This document shows, piece after piece, positions 23,713 through 33,110 of a stretch of DNA of 52,557 nucleotides. The notes beneath the pieces were generated by a model. It saw only the letters and a program-made list of their open reading frames with translations, ran no database searches and was not told where the DNA came from. This stretch comes from Centipeda infelix ATCC 43532 (GTDB taxonomy: Bacteria > Bacillota > Negativicutes > Selenomonadales > Selenomonadaceae): positions 1 to 52,557 of the forward strand of contig NZ_JH376799.1 in the NCBI RefSeq assembly GCF_000234095.1, given 5' to 3'. Position numbers and translations under genes: made by a program. Numbering within the stretch: the first letter of the stretch is position 1; the number at the start of each line of letters is the position of its first letter.

Positions 23713-24501
23713 TCAAACAATCTGCTCCATGCGCGCGGCACGCGCAAGGTAACTCTCAATACGAGCCAGTGACTCCGCGCCTGTCACCGCTCTGCCCGAC
23801 TCAAAGAATCTGCACCATGCCGTCCGCTCCTCCGCCGAAACCGTCGTCAGCCCCGTCCGCCGTGCCAGCTCCTCAACTGTTCCCTCGTTGCCATCGACAA
23901 AGCCAACCGTCTTTGGCAGGAGACGACGCAGGGTATCCTTAAAATAGTTGAAATGTGTGCAGCCAAGCACGATTGCAGAGTAGCTCCGCAGATCGTATGG
24001 AGTAAGTGCGTTCCACAGGTACTCCTCCACGCATTGGGAGACGAACTCGCGACGCTCCGCGAACTCTACGAGGCGCGGCAGCGCGAGAAGATCGACAAGA
24101 TTCTTCTCATCATGCGCTGAGACAAGACGATGCAGCTTCTCACCGTTTATGGTAATGGGGGTCGCCGTCACGAGCACACGTCGCTCGGCATCCTGCTCAA
24201 GAGCCTTTTTCACCGCCGGCTCCATGCCGATAATTGGCACATCATAGAGCCGCCGCATCTCATCCACGGCAACCGATGTTGCTGTATTGCACGCGACGAC
24301 GACGGCATCCGCCTTCTGCTGTTCGACGAGAAATCGAAATGCTGCGCGAACGTAGCCGCGCACTGCGGGAACAGACTTCGTTCCATAGGGTACATGATCA
24401 CGATCGGCAAAGAACAGGAACTCCTCGGACGGAAGCACACGCCGCGCGTGGCTGAGCACCGTCAGACCACCGATCCCCGAATCAAACAGTGCAATCCGCA
24501 T
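23713..24501 (-). CDS. murI: Glutamate racemase
   Basis: This 262-residue enzyme makes D-glutamate for peptidoglycan. The catalytic cysteines are in ACNTAT (about residue 73) and LGCTH (about 185), with the opening DSGIGGLTV. The ATG at 24501 has GAGGAGG upstream; the longer frame to 24540 lies in the leader. First gene of the murI-thioesterase-unknown-cofE-like-rph-rdgB-yfcE operon, comparable to B. subtilis racE-...-rph-ysnA-ysnB. Its promoter (24599-24627) is back-to-back with that of brnQ. Confidence 0.95.
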   Translation of the reverse strand: MRIALFDSGIGGLTVLSHARRVLPSEEFLFFADRDHVPYGTKSVPAVRGYVRAAFRFLVEQQKADAVVVACNTATSVAVDEMRRLYDVPIIGMEPAVKKALEQDAERRVLVTATPITINGEKLHRLVSAHDEKNLVDLLALPRLVEFAERREFVSQCVEEYLWNALTPYDLRSYSAIVLGCTHFNYFKDTLRRLLPKTVGFVDGNEGTVEELARRTGLTTVSAEERTAWCRFFESGRAVTGAESLARIESYLARAARMEQIV

Positions 24502-24598
24502 ACGCCTGCCTCCTCTTCTGCAACGAAGTATAGGAAGCACTGATACATTCTACACCAATCCGACGACTTCATTGGGGCAGCGATTCCTATACCCACCT

Positions 24599-24627
24599 AT
24601 TATAGCAACTTCTCCCTGCTTTGACAA
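24599..24627 (-). promoter_or_regulatory. murI operon promoter
   Basis: On the minus strand TTGTCA (24622-24627), 17-base spacer, TATAAT (24599-24604) with extended TTGC. Its -35 box overlaps the brnQ -35 box on the other strand by five bases. Confidence 0.75.
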
Positions 24628-24650
24628 ATCCACTCCGTTCCTGTTATAAT
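24621..24650 (+). promoter_or_regulatory. brnQ promoter
   Basis: Perfect TTGACA (24621-24626), 18-base spacer, perfect TATAAT (24645-24650), about 54 bases before the start codon. Confidence 0.85.
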
Positions 24651-24703
24651 CGCTTCATTGAACTGTTGCAATATTTTACTATTTTAGAGAGAAGCTTTTG
24701 CCG

Positions 24704-26059
24704 ATGAAACATCGCCTCAGAAAACAGGAATACATCTTCGTTGCCTCCCTGCTGTTCGGCCTGGTCTTCGGCGCGGGCAATCTCATCTTCCCCGCCGCGA
24801 TGGGACAGCAGGCGGGCTCTGCAATACTGCCCGCGCTCATCGGCTTCTGCATCACGGGAGTCGGGCTGCCGCTGCTCGGGATCGCAGCGATCAGCATTAC
24901 CGCAAGCGATAGTCTATTCGACCTCGGACAGAAGATTGACCGCCGCTTCGCCTATGCCTTTACCTGCGCCCTCTACCTCTGCATCGGACCGTTCTTTGCG
25001 ATTCCGCGTACCGCAACGGTCTCCTTTCAGGTCGGTGCTTCTCCCTTCCTTTCGGAGGATGTGCAGACACTCGGTCTGTTTCTCTTTACGCTGATTTTCT
25101 TTGCCGTCGTCCTCTACTTCTCCCTGCGCCCCTCAGGCATTCTGATCTGGGTGGGCAAGGTGCTCAACCCGCTCTTTCTCCTCTTCCTCGGCATCCTCAT
25201 CGTCACCGCCATCCTCGCTCCGATGGGGACGGTATGGGATGTGCCGCCCGCAGGTGCGTACGCAGAACACGCCTTCTTCACGGGGCTGCTCGAGGGCTAT
25301 AATACGATGGACGTGCTCGCCGCACTCGCATTCGGCAACATTCTCGTGGGCGCGATCAAACGTCTTGGGCTCTCACAGCCAAAGGATCTCTCCTACAGCA
25401 CAATTATCTCCGGCACATTCAGCACCGCGCTTATGGCGCTCATCTACCTTGCGCTCACCTATGTCGGTGCACAGAGCCGTGCGATCTACGGTCTTGATGC
25501 AAATGGCGGTGACGTGCTCGCACATATCGCAGCGCATTATTTCGGTGCATTCGGAGGTCTCCTGCTCGGCATCACCATCACCTGCGCCTGCCTCAAGACC
25601 GCCCTCGGTCTCGTCACCGCATGCAGCACGACCTTCTCCGAACTCTTTCCACATTCCCTGCCCTATGCGAAATACGCCGTCATCTTCTCGCTCTTCTCCT
25701 TTGCCGTATCCAATGTCGGTCTGAGCAAGATCATCGCATACGCACTGCCCGTGCTCTACTTCCTCTATCCGCTTGCCATCGCCATCATCGCACTCTGTCT
25801 GCTCGAAGGGGTGATCGGTTATCATCGCCCGCTCTACTTATGCACGATCATTGGCACGGGGCTAGCAGCTTCCTTCGACTTCTTGCGAGCCCTCCCGCCC
25901 GGCGTGCAGGAGATCATTCCCGCAATGCCACTCCTGCGTGCGGTCGGCGATACCCTTCCGTTTGCCGAGATCGGCATGGGCTGGATTGTGCCCGCACTCG
26001 TCGGGCTTGCCGTTGGGGCACTGCTTCTTGCAGGGCAAAGGCTTGACAGCACTCCGTAG
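24704..26059 (+). CDS. brnQ: Branched-chain amino acid transporter, BrnQ/LIV-II family
   Basis: This 451-residue, roughly 12-helix protein begins with the family opening (LFGLVFGAGNLIFPAAMG, near 20-37) and has IGPFFAIPRTATVSFQ near 90-105. BrnQ carriers import leucine, isoleucine and valine with sodium or protons. The start is uncertain: the ATG at 24704 or a TTG at 24698, which is better spaced from the weak AGAGAGAAG site. It is a single-gene unit, and the tRNA-Ser promoter overlaps its stop codon. Confidence 0.95.
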   Translation: MKHRLRKQEYIFVASLLFGLVFGAGNLIFPAAMGQQAGSAILPALIGFCITGVGLPLLGIAAISITASDSLFDLGQKIDRRFAYAFTCALYLCIGPFFAIPRTATVSFQVGASPFLSEDVQTLGLFLFTLIFFAVVLYFSLRPSGILIWVGKVLNPLFLLFLGILIVTAILAPMGTVWDVPPAGAYAEHAFFTGLLEGYNTMDVLAALAFGNILVGAIKRLGLSQPKDLSYSTIISGTFSTALMALIYLALTYVGAQSRAIYGLDANGGDVLAHIAAHYFGAFGGLLLGITITCACLKTALGLVTACSTTFSELFPHSLPYAKYAVIFSLFSFAVSNVGLSKIIAYALPVLYFLYPLAIAIIALCLLEGVIGYHRPLYLCTIIGTGLAASFDFLRALPPGVQEIIPAMPLLRAVGDTLPFAEIGMGWIVPALVGLAVGALLLAGQRLDSTP

Positions 26060-26072
26060 TTTCTGATACAAT
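26043..26072 (+). promoter_or_regulatory. tRNA-Ser promoter
   Basis: TTGACA (26043-26048), 18-base spacer, TACAAT (26067-26072), 15 bases before the tRNA. The -35 box lies inside the last codons of brnQ. Confidence 0.8.
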
Positions 26073-26087
26073 AGCAACGCTCCACAC

Positions 26088-26176
<89 letters not shown>

Positions 26177-26188
26177 TAATTTGCAAGC

Positions 26189-26222
26189 AAAAAGACGACT
26201 GCCGACGCAGCCGTCTTTTTTT
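26189..26222. terminator. Bidirectional terminator between tRNA-Ser and upp
   Basis: AAAAAGACG (26189-26197) and CGTCTTTTT (26212-26220) with an inner CTGC/GCAG stem. T-runs exist on both strands, so it can end the tRNA-Ser and upp transcripts. Confidence 0.9.
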
Positions 26223-26226
26223 CTTC

Positions 26227-26883
26227 TTACAGTGTTCCGAAGATACGGTCACCCGCATCACCAAGTCCTGGAACAATATAGCCGTGTTCGTTGAGACATT
26301 TGTCAACAGCAGCAACGTAGATGGGCACATCGGGATGATCCTCAGCTACGCGGCGAATGCCCTCAGGCGCAGACACGAGACACATGAGGATAATGTTTTT
26401 CGCTCCCTTCTGCTTGAGTAGTGTAAGTGCCGCAGACGCACTCCCACCCGTCGCGAGCATCGGGTCGGGCACGATGAGTGTGCGATCCTCCACGCCACTC
26501 GGGAGTTTGGCGTAGTACTCGACCGGCTCCAACGTCTCGGGGTCACGGTAGAGTCCGATGTGTCCCACACGTGCGGCGGGAACGAGCGTCAGAATACCGT
26601 CGAGCATCCCAAGACCTGCACGGAGAATCGGAACGATGCCGAGTTTCTTGCCCTCGAGCACCTTCGCGTGACACGGTGCGACAGGGGTTTCGATCTCCAC
26701 ATCGCGCAGAGGGAACTCGCGCGTGATCTCGTATGCCATAAGCATTGCGATCTCCGAGAGCAGTTCGCGGAACTCCTTTGTCCCCGTCTCCTTCTGTCGC
26801 ATGATCGTCAGCTTGTGCTGAATGAGCGGATGATTGACAAGATGAAGACTTGGGATATCGGACGGATGAAATGTATCAGCCAT
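26227..26883 (-). CDS. upp: Uracil phosphoribosyltransferase
   Basis: This 218-residue enzyme salvages uracil to UMP with PRPP. It has RAGLGMLDG near 85-93, the PRPP loop [14 protein letters not shown] near 139-152 and the C-terminal uracil-binding [15 protein letters not shown], all typical. It is the last gene of rpiB-glyA-upp, an order shared with B. subtilis, and lies 26 bases after glyA with GGAAGGAAG-type purines before the ATG. A terminator follows at once. Confidence 0.97.
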   Translation of the reverse strand: MADTFHPSDIPSLHLVNHPLIQHKLTIMRQKETGTKEFRELLSEIAMLMAYEITREFPLRDVEIETPVAPCHAKVLEGKKLGIVPILRAGLGMLDGILTLVPAARVGHIGLYRDPETLEPVEYYAKLPSGVEDRTLIVPDPMLATGGSASAALTLLKQKGAKNIILMCLVSAPEGIRRVAEDHPDVPIYVAAVDKCLNEHGYIVPGLGDAGDRIFGTL

Positions 26884-26909
26884 GGGAGGGCTTCCTTTCT
26901 ACCAGAAAA

Positions 26910-28157
26910 TTACGCGTACAGAGGATACTTATCACAGAGCGCAGCAACGCGGCGGCGTGCTTCCTCCTGTCGTACCGTGTCTGTCGGTACGTCGAGGACG
27001 TATGCGATGATCCGCGCGACCTCACGCATATCCTCCTCCACAAAGCTGCGCGTCGTGAGTGCGGGCGAGCCGAGACGGATACCGCTCGTGATAAACGGGC
27101 TGCGCGGCTCGAACGGGATCGTATTGCGGTTTGCCGTGATGTTGACCTCATCGAGAAGGTTCTGCGCATCCTTGCCCGTAATGTTCTTATTGGTCAAATC
27201 TACAAGCATAACATGCGTATCCGTACCACCCGAGACAATGCGGTAACCGTGCCGCATCAGCTCATCTGCAAGTGCCGCCGCGTTCTTCACCACCTGTGCC
27301 CCATACTCCTTGAACGAGGGCGCGAGTGCCTCACCGAGCGCGACCGCCTTCGCCGCAATGACGTGCATGAGCGGACCACCCTGAATGCCGGGAAACACCG
27401 CCTTGTTGATCTTCTTGCCGAGTTCTTCGTCGCGTCCGAGGATGAGACCGCCGCGCGGACCGCGCAGCGTCTTATGCGTCGTCGAGGTCACGACATCGGC
27501 GTAAGGCACGGGGCTCGGGTGCTGCCCTGCGGCGACGAGCCCAGCGATGTGCGCCATATCCACCAGAAAGATCGCGCCGACCGCCTTTGCGATTGCACCG
27601 ATGCGCTCAAAGTCGATGATGCGCGCATACGCAGACGCACCTGCAATAATCATCTTCGGTTTCTGTTCTTTTGCGAGTACTTCGAGTGCATCGTAGTCAA
27701 TGCGCTCCGTCTCGCGATCCACGCCGTATGGGATGACCTTGTAATACGTCCCCGAGATGTTGACGGGACTGCCGTGCGTCAGATGTCCGCCATCCGTCAG
27801 ATTCATGCCGAGGATGGTGTCGCCCGGCTGCAACAGTGCAAAGAACACCGCCATGTTCGCCTGTGCTCCCGAGTGCGGCTGGACATTCGCCCAGTTTGCT
27901 CCGAAGAGCTCCTTCGCACGGTCAATCGCGAGCTGCTCCGCGACATCGACATACTCACAGCCGCCATAGTAGCGTTTGCCGGGATAGCCCTCTGCGTACT
28001 TGTTCGTCAGGACGCTGCCCTGTGCCTCCATGACGGCACGGCTCACGATGTTCTCCGAGGCGATGAGTTCCAACTTGGTGCGCTGGCGGTTCAGCTCCTG
28101 TTGAATTGCTGCACATACTTGCGGGTCGGCCTTGTCCAGTGAATCCATAATACTCAT
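26910..28157 (-). CDS. glyA: Serine hydroxymethyltransferase
   Basis: This 415-residue PLP enzyme interconverts serine and glycine and loads one-carbon units on tetrahydrofolate. The PLP lysine is in [16 protein letters not shown] near 218-233; LIASENIVS near 32-40 and [13 protein letters not shown] near 54-66 are also present. Length is standard. It starts 12 bases after rpiB and precedes upp. Methylene-THF from this enzyme would feed the MTHFR/MetH genes at 5.3-10.4 kb. Confidence 0.97.
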   Translation of the reverse strand: MSIMDSLDKADPQVCAAIQQELNRQRTKLELIASENIVSRAVMEAQGSVLTNKYAEGYPGKRYYGGCEYVDVAEQLAIDRAKELFGANWANVQPHSGAQANMAVFFALLQPGDTILGMNLTDGGHLTHGSPVNISGTYYKVIPYGVDRETERIDYDALEVLAKEQKPKMIIAGASAYARIIDFERIGAIAKAVGAIFLVDMAHIAGLVAAGQHPSPVPYADVVTSTTHKTLRGPRGGLILGRDEELGKKINKAVFPGIQGGPLMHVIAAKAVALGEALAPSFKEYGAQVVKNAAALADELMRHGYRIVSGGTDTHVMLVDLTNKNITGKDAQNLLDEVNITANRNTIPFEPRSPFITSGIRLGSPALTTRSFVEEDMREVARIIAYVLDVPTDTVRQEEARRRVAALCDKYPLYA

Positions 28158-28169
28158 GCAAAACTCTCC

Positions 28170-28622
28170 TTATTTTTTGTTTTTATCCTGCAGGGCCATC
28201 GTCTTTTCGACGCGGCGTGCATGACGCCCCCCCTCGAACGCCGTACGCATCCATGCGCGCACGATCTCGCCCGCAGGACCAACCCCCGTGACGCGTCCGC
28301 CGAGCGCAAGCACGTTCGCATCGTTGTGCTTGCGTGACTGTATTGCCGAAAACACATCCGTACAGAGTGCGGCACGTATCCCGTCGATCTTGTTCGCCGC
28401 AATCGAGATGCCAATGCCCGTACCGCAAAGGACGATGCCGCGATCCGCCTTGCCCGATACGACATCGGCGCAGACCTTCTCCGCAATATCCGGATAGTCC
28501 ACAGCCTCCTTGCCGAATGTACCGACATCCTTCACCTTCACATCGCTGAACTCGTGAAGAACCATTTTTACCTCGTCCTTGAGCTCCACCGCTCCATGAT
28601 CGCTGCCAATCGTAATATTCAA
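28170..28622 (-). CDS. rpiB: Ribose-5-phosphate isomerase B
   Basis: This 150-residue protein has the RpiB pattern: GSDHGAVELKDEV near 7-19, the catalytic-cysteine CGTGIGISIAANK near 67-79, and ALCTDVFSA near 86-94. It interconverts ribose-5-phosphate and ribulose-5-phosphate. The start is TTG at 28622 with AAAAGGAGG about 9 bases upstream. First gene of the rpiB-glyA-upp operon. Galactose-6-phosphate isomerase subunits are homologous but the operon context favours RpiB. Confidence 0.94.
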   Translation of the reverse strand: MNITIGSDHGAVELKDEVKMVLHEFSDVKVKDVGTFGKEAVDYPDIAEKVCADVVSGKADRGIVLCGTGIGISIAANKIDGIRAALCTDVFSAIQSRKHNDANVLALGGRVTGVGPAGEIVRAWMRTAFEGGRHARRVEKTMALQDKNKK

Positions 28623-28657
28623 GGAAATACCCTCCTTTTCACACCTATATCTCTGTC

Positions 28658-28663
28658 ATTCTA
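28658..28663 (-). promoter_or_regulatory. -10 region of the rpiB-glyA-upp operon
   Basis: On the minus strand TATGCTAGAAT gives an extended -10 (TAGAAT, 28658-28663) 35 bases before the rpiB start. The -35 region is a T-rich tract without a good TTGACA match. Confidence 0.5.
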
Positions 28664-28702
28664 GCATAAAAAGTAAAAAATAACAGGGCGTACAGCGGGA
28701 CA

Positions 28703-29545
28703 TTACGTGCGAAAATGTGGACGCACAGCAAGCGAGAGGAAGAACATGACAGCGGCCGCCGCCACAATCGCTGCTCCCGCCGCAATCCCAAAATAGTATG
28801 CCGAAAACAGTCCGATCAGACCGGAGCAGAGCGCGGTCGTAACCGATACAACATGATATTCCTTGACGCTGCGGGCGACATTGCGTGCGGCAGCCCCCGG
28901 CAGTACAAGCAGTGCGTTGATGATAAGGATGCCGACCCACTGGATGCTCACGGCAACGACGACAGCGAGCAGTGTGGCAAAGAGTGCCTCAACGGCAAAG
29001 ATGGAAACACCGCGGCTGCGTGCAAGTGAGGCATTAACCGAGAGCAGGAGCAGGCGGTTGAAGAGGAGCACCCATCCGAGGAGGACAATGATATCCACCA
29101 CCGCCAATCCGCCGAGATCGACAGGAGTGATGCTCAGGATATCACCGATGAGGAGTGGTGAGAATTTCGAGAAGCCTCCGCCATGGCTCATAATCATCAG
29201 CCCGACAGCAATCGCCGTCGAGGAGAATACCCCGATCACGGTGTCTGCCGATGCCGCCGTGCGATGCTTGATCCATGTGATGAGGAGCGCGAACGCCACA
29301 GAAAAGATGAGCAGCGATGTGAGCGGCGAAAACATTCCGACGAGCGCACCGATGGCAATGCCTGTGAACGCACCATGCCCGAGCGAATCCGAGAAGAACG
29401 CCATGCGGCTTGAGACCACCATCGTCGAGAGCAGTCCAAAGAGCGGTGCCATGAGCAGGATCGCAAGAAGGGCATTCTTCATAAACGTGTATTCCGTCCA
29501 TGCAAACGGAAGCAGCACATCCATCGCGCTGTAGATCATCTCCAT
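28703..29545 (-). CDS. znuB: Metal ABC transporter permease (ZnuB/MntB family)
   Basis: This 280-residue protein has about eight membrane helices and the ABC-3 family FSDSLGHGAFTGIAIG segment near residues 52-67 that contacts the ATPase. Relatives import zinc or manganese. It overlaps the ATPase gene by 10 bases. No substrate-binding lipoprotein (ZnuA) gene is adjacent, so the binding protein must be encoded elsewhere or absent. The specific metal cannot be decided; the symbol is by family. Confidence 0.88.
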   Translation of the reverse strand: MEMIYSAMDVLLPFAWTEYTFMKNALLAILLMAPLFGLLSTMVVSSRMAFFSDSLGHGAFTGIAIGALVGMFSPLTSLLIFSVAFALLITWIKHRTAASADTVIGVFSSTAIAVGLMIMSHGGGFSKFSPLLIGDILSITPVDLGGLAVVDIIVLLGWVLLFNRLLLLSVNASLARSRGVSIFAVEALFATLLAVVVAVSIQWVGILIINALLVLPGAAARNVARSVKEYHVVSVTTALCSGLIGLFSAYYFGIAAGAAIVAAAAVMFFLSLAVRPHFRT

Positions 29546-30357
29546 ACGCGCACCTCCCCTCCCGCATCCATCTCCGCACGCTCTATATGCCGCAGATCTG
29601 GCAGAATACCGAAGAGTTGCTCCATCTGCGGGTCGGCAAAGACCTCCGACGGCACGCCCTCCGCCGCAACGCCGTGATTCATGAGTACGACCTTGTCCGC
29701 GTGGCGCGCGACCATACCGAGATCGTGTGAGATGAGCAGGATCGTCAAATCCTCCTTTGCACGCAACTCCCCGACAATCTCGTAGAAGATCGCGAGGCCG
29801 TTCTGGTCGACGCCCGAGACCGGCTCATCGAGCAGCAGGAGATTTGGCATTGGATCGAGTGCAAGAGCGAGCAGCACACGTTGGAGCTCTCCGCCCGAGA
29901 GCGCCCCCAGTCGGCGGTCAATCAGGTGCTCTGCACGCACACGCATGAGATTCAGCGCAACGCGCGCACGAAATGCACGCGCGGGAAAGAGCCAGACGGG
30001 ACGTGTGGACAGGCACGCCATAAAGAGATCCAGCACCGTCGTCGGTGCGCTCACGTCGAGACGCAGGTACTGAGGCACATAGCCGATGACGGGATGCCCC
30101 GTGTGGCGGTCATCCGCATCGACAAAGCGCAGCCTGCCCGTGTGCGGAACCTCCCCGAGAATCGCACGCAGGAGCGTGCTTTTCCCCGCACCGTTCGGTC
30201 CGATGATCGCAGTGAGCTCGCCGCAGTGAAAATGAAGATTGACATGGGAAAAGACCTCGAACGTTCCAAAGGAGACGCCGAAGTCCTCGATTTTGGTACA
30301 GCAGAAATGCGCACAGCCCTCCGCCGTTCCTCTGTGATGAAAGATATGCCTGAGCAT
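29536..30357 (-). CDS. znuC: Metal ABC transporter ATP-binding protein (ZnuC/MntA family)
   Basis: This 273-residue ATPase has Walker A GPNGAGKST near 60-68, signature LSGGELQR near 162-169 and Walker B LLLLDEP near 182-188. The N-terminus is unusual: four histidines and three cysteines within the first 20 residues (HIFHH...C.H.CC), which could bind a metal ion. The ATG at 30357 has AAAGGATC upstream; a much longer frame to 30570 lacks conserved sequence. First gene of the pair, partner of the permease. Confidence 0.88.
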   Translation of the reverse strand: MLRHIFHHRGTAEGCAHFCCTKIEDFGVSFGTFEVFSHVNLHFHCGELTAIIGPNGAGKSTLLRAILGEVPHTGRLRFVDADDRHTGHPVIGYVPQYLRLDVSAPTTVLDLFMACLSTRPVWLFPARAFRARVALNLMRVRAEHLIDRRLGALSGGELQRVLLALALDPMPNLLLLDEPVSGVDQNGLAIFYEIVGELRAKEDLTILLISHDLGMVARHADKVVLMNHGVAAEGVPSEVFADPQMEQLFGILPDLRHIERAEMDAGGEVRVWR

Positions 30358-30410
30358 GGTGATCCTTTTGCTATAATATGAAACTCTTGCCGTGTAACCT
30401 CCACGCGAAC

Positions 30411-31148
30411 TCAATCCGTCAGCCGTCGGAACTTCCACGTCCCGACAGCGATGCCGAACACTGCGTAGCCCACGACAACTGCGAGCGAGAGCACGGAGAA
30501 GTCCCCCGCTCCGCCGAGGCTGCGCAGAAGGTGGCTCGTATGCGTCAGCGGCAGCGCCTCCACAATCCAACGCACGACATCCGGCAGTGCCGCTGTCGCA
30601 AAGAACGTCCCGCAGAGGAACGACATCGGCAGCAGCACATAGAGATTGACCTGGCTCATCTCCTCATAGGTGGAAATATACATCGCCGCAAGAAATCCGA
30701 TCTCCGCGAAGATCATGCAGTTCAGCGTGAGCACGAGGAGAAAGAGCGGCGTAATCGTGAAATGCGCACCGAACAGATAGCTCAGCACCACGATGATCGC
30801 CGAGGAGATCAGCCCCCGCACGACCGCCCCCGCCACCTTGCCGATGACAAACGCGTCGGGGCGAATCGGCGCGATCAGATACTCCTCAAGGCTTTTGTGG
30901 TAAACGCGCTCCGCATGTACGGAGATGATGCTGTTAAAGCTGATGTTCATCGAGTTCATCGCGAGAAGCCCCGGCACGAGGAAGTCCAGATATGATCCTG
31001 TCCCCACATCAATGCTGCGCCCGAGCCCCCAGCCGAACGCAATGAGGAACATGAGCGGCGAGACCATACGGCTCAGAATGTATTTCATCAGACGGCGGCG
31101 CAGCACAACCCAGTCGCGCCAGAAGACCGTCCATATATCGCCAAGCAT
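30411..31148 (-). CDS. ABC-2 type transporter permease
   Basis: This 245-residue protein has six membrane helices in ABC-2 style, with PLMFLIAFGWGLG near 31-43 and LVPGLLAMNSMN near 57-68. ABC-2 permeases usually export drugs, polysaccharides or lipids; the substrate is unknown. Its start codon overlaps the ATPase stop by one base (TAATG), so it is translationally coupled. Third gene of a Gfo/Idh-ATPase-permease operon. Confidence 0.87.
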   Translation of the reverse strand: MLGDIWTVFWRDWVVLRRRLMKYILSRMVSPLMFLIAFGWGLGRSIDVGTGSYLDFLVPGLLAMNSMNISFNSIISVHAERVYHKSLEEYLIAPIRPDAFVIGKVAGAVVRGLISSAIIVVLSYLFGAHFTITPLFLLVLTLNCMIFAEIGFLAAMYISTYEEMSQVNLYVLLPMSFLCGTFFATAALPDVVRWIVEALPLTHTSHLLRSLGGAGDFSVLSLAVVVGYAVFGIAVGTWKFRRLTD

Positions 31149-32035
31149 TACAGCCCCTCCTTTCGCCCCGTCAGCTCGATGAACACATCCTCGAGATTCG
31201 TCGGGCGCAGGAGGACACGCTGCATACGCTCCTCAACGGCACGCGCATGGCTGCGTGCCTCCTCGCGTGTATGAAAAAAACGATATGCCCGCCCCCCTTC
31301 CTCATCCCACTCTACAGCGAATGTACCGAGTGCTTCGCAGAATGTGCGCGGTGTCTGCACATCGACGAGAACGCCCTTGTTGATGATGGACACGCGGTCA
31401 CAAAGTGCCTCCGCCTCCTCGATGTAGTGCGTCGTCAGAAGCACGGTCACGCCGCTCCTGGCAATCTCGCGCACGAGATCCCAGATATGACGGCGAATCT
31501 GTGGGTCAAGCGCCACCGTCGGCTCATCCAAAAAAAGCACCTGCGGATGGTGGATCAGTGCGCGTGCGATGAGCAGGCGCCGCTTCATTCCACCCGAGAG
31601 GCGGCGCACATTGTCGTTGCGCACCTCTGTCAGCTCCATCTCCGTAAGCAGTTCCCCGATCCGCTCCGTGCGCTCCGCATGTCCCATGTGATGCAGACGT
31701 GCGTGCAGCTCCAGATTGTCCCAGACCGTAAGCTCCTGATCGAAATTGACGTGCTGGGGCACAACACCGATGCGCTTCTTGATGGAACGTGCGGCAACGC
31801 TGATATCCTGCCCGTCGATCCGAATCCGACCGCTCGTCGGCTGCGTCTGCATCGTGAGCATACGGATGATCGTTGTCTTTCCCGCACCATTCGGTCCTAA
31901 GAGACCGAACACCTCACCACGCCGAACCGAGAGCGAGATGCCTGCGACCGCTGTTTTCCAGTCCTTTTTCTGCGCTGCATTCGTATGCGGAAACTTCTTG
32001 ACGAGATTCTCCATCTCGATCATCAAGGTCTTCAT
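31148..32035 (-). CDS. ABC transporter ATP-binding protein (ABC-2 exporter type)
   Basis: This 295-residue ATPase has Walker A GPNGAGKTT near 47-55, signature LSGGMKRRLLIARAL near 144-158 and Walker B VLFLDEPTVALDP near 164-176. A C-terminal extension of about 60 residues after residue 230 resembles the regulatory tail of DrrA-like ATPases. Partner of the ABC-2 permease. It starts 5 bases after the Gfo/Idh stop with only a weak ribosome-binding site, so its translation probably depends on that gene. Confidence 0.92.
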   Translation of the reverse strand: MKTLMIEMENLVKKFPHTNAAQKKDWKTAVAGISLSVRRGEVFGLLGPNGAGKTTIIRMLTMQTQPTSGRIRIDGQDISVAARSIKKRIGVVPQHVNFDQELTVWDNLELHARLHHMGHAERTERIGELLTEMELTEVRNDNVRRLSGGMKRRLLIARALIHHPQVLFLDEPTVALDPQIRRHIWDLVREIARSGVTVLLTTHYIEEAEALCDRVSIINKGVLVDVQTPRTFCEALGTFAVEWDEEGGRAYRFFHTREEARSHARAVEERMQRVLLRPTNLEDVFIELTGRKEGL

Positions 32036-32040
32036 TTCGC

Positions 32041-33027
32041 TCAGTCCGCCCGAAACTGGATGCCGGCCACGAGGCGTGCCTTTTCCATCACCGCCATCAC
32101 CGTCCGCGAAGTCTGAAGCCCCTCCTCCACGCTCATATAGTCCTTGCGCTTAAAGATGTCCCGCATCGTCTCAAACTCGTGCACCATGCGGTGCTCATGA
32201 CGATTCAAGGCATACGTCTCCACATCTCTGCCACGCAGTGCAACCGTAAAGGAGCGGAGTTCGTTCGGCGTGCCATCGGCACGAATCCATCCTGCCTCCC
32301 CTTGAATGAGAAAGAAGGACGGACTCTCACTGTCCTTTGCCGCTGCCGCCGTCGCAACAAAGCCGTCATAGCGCAGTGCCAGAATGCCCGAGGTATCGAT
32401 CCCGTTGAAGCCGATATTCGCCCCGTAGATCGCGGACTTCGGCCGTCCAAAGAGCGAAACAATGAGTGCCAGATTGTAGACATTCAGATCGTAGAGTGCC
32501 CCGCCCGAAAGTGCGGGATCGAACGCAGGAGCAACATCGCGCGCGAGATAACGCTCGTAGCGGCTCGAATACTGCGAGAAATTCGCCTGTACCATGCGAA
32601 TGAGTCCAAGTCGCGGGAGTGCTTCCAATATTCCGAAATAATTTGGCAAAAAGAGCGGTGTCATTGCCTCGAAGAGATAGCAGTCGGCCGCCCGTGCACG
32701 CGCAATCAGCTCCTCCGCCTCTGCGAGCGTCGAGACAAACGGTTTTTCCACAATGACATGCCACCCTGCAGCAATCGCCTGCCGCGCATAGTCAAAATGT
32801 GCGCTGTTGACGATGCCGAGATAGACAAAGTCCGCCTCGTGCGCCGCAAGCATCGCACCATAGTCCGTTGCCACCTGCGCGACACCGAACTCCTGCGCCA
32901 GTGCCTGTGCTTTCTCACGGCTCTGCGGGCGTGCACATACAGTGACGACCTCGACACCTTTTACCTGGCGCAGGGCAGTAAGCGCTTCCCGCGCAATCAT
33001 CCCCGTACCAACGACTGCTATCTTCAT
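32041..33027 (-). CDS. Gfo/Idh/MocA family oxidoreductase
   Basis: This 328-residue protein has an N-terminal Rossmann fold (VGTGMIAREAL near 6-16), the family EKPFVS motif near 95-100, and a C-terminal alpha/beta domain with GGALYDLNVY near 176-185. Members oxidise or reduce sugars and related compounds with NAD(P). The substrate is unknown. An AAGGAG site precedes the ATG. It is the first gene of an operon with an ABC-2 exporter, which might move its product, though the link may be incidental. Confidence 0.9.
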   Translation of the reverse strand: MKIAVVGTGMIAREALTALRQVKGVEVVTVCARPQSREKAQALAQEFGVAQVATDYGAMLAAHEADFVYLGIVNSAHFDYARQAIAAGWHVIVEKPFVSTLAEAEELIARARAADCYLFEAMTPLFLPNYFGILEALPRLGLIRMVQANFSQYSSRYERYLARDVAPAFDPALSGGALYDLNVYNLALIVSLFGRPKSAIYGANIGFNGIDTSGILALRYDGFVATAAAAKDSESPSFFLIQGEAGWIRADGTPNELRSFTVALRGRDVETYALNRHEHRMVHEFETMRDIFKRKDYMSVEEGLQTSRTVMAVMEKARLVAGIQFRAD

Positions 33028-33087
33028 CTCTCTGTTCTCCTTGTTATGCGGAATCCATTATCTCCGCGCAATAACCAAATCGTTTCT

Positions 33088-33096
33088 ATTATAGCA
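33088..33096 (-). promoter_or_regulatory. Extended -10 promoter of Gfo/Idh-ABC operon
   Basis: On the minus strand TGCTATAAT (33088-33096) is a perfect extended -10. The poorly matching -35 region falls in the T-tract of the upstream terminator. Confidence 0.6.
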
Positions 33097-33110
33097 GGGT
33101 ACGCATACAA

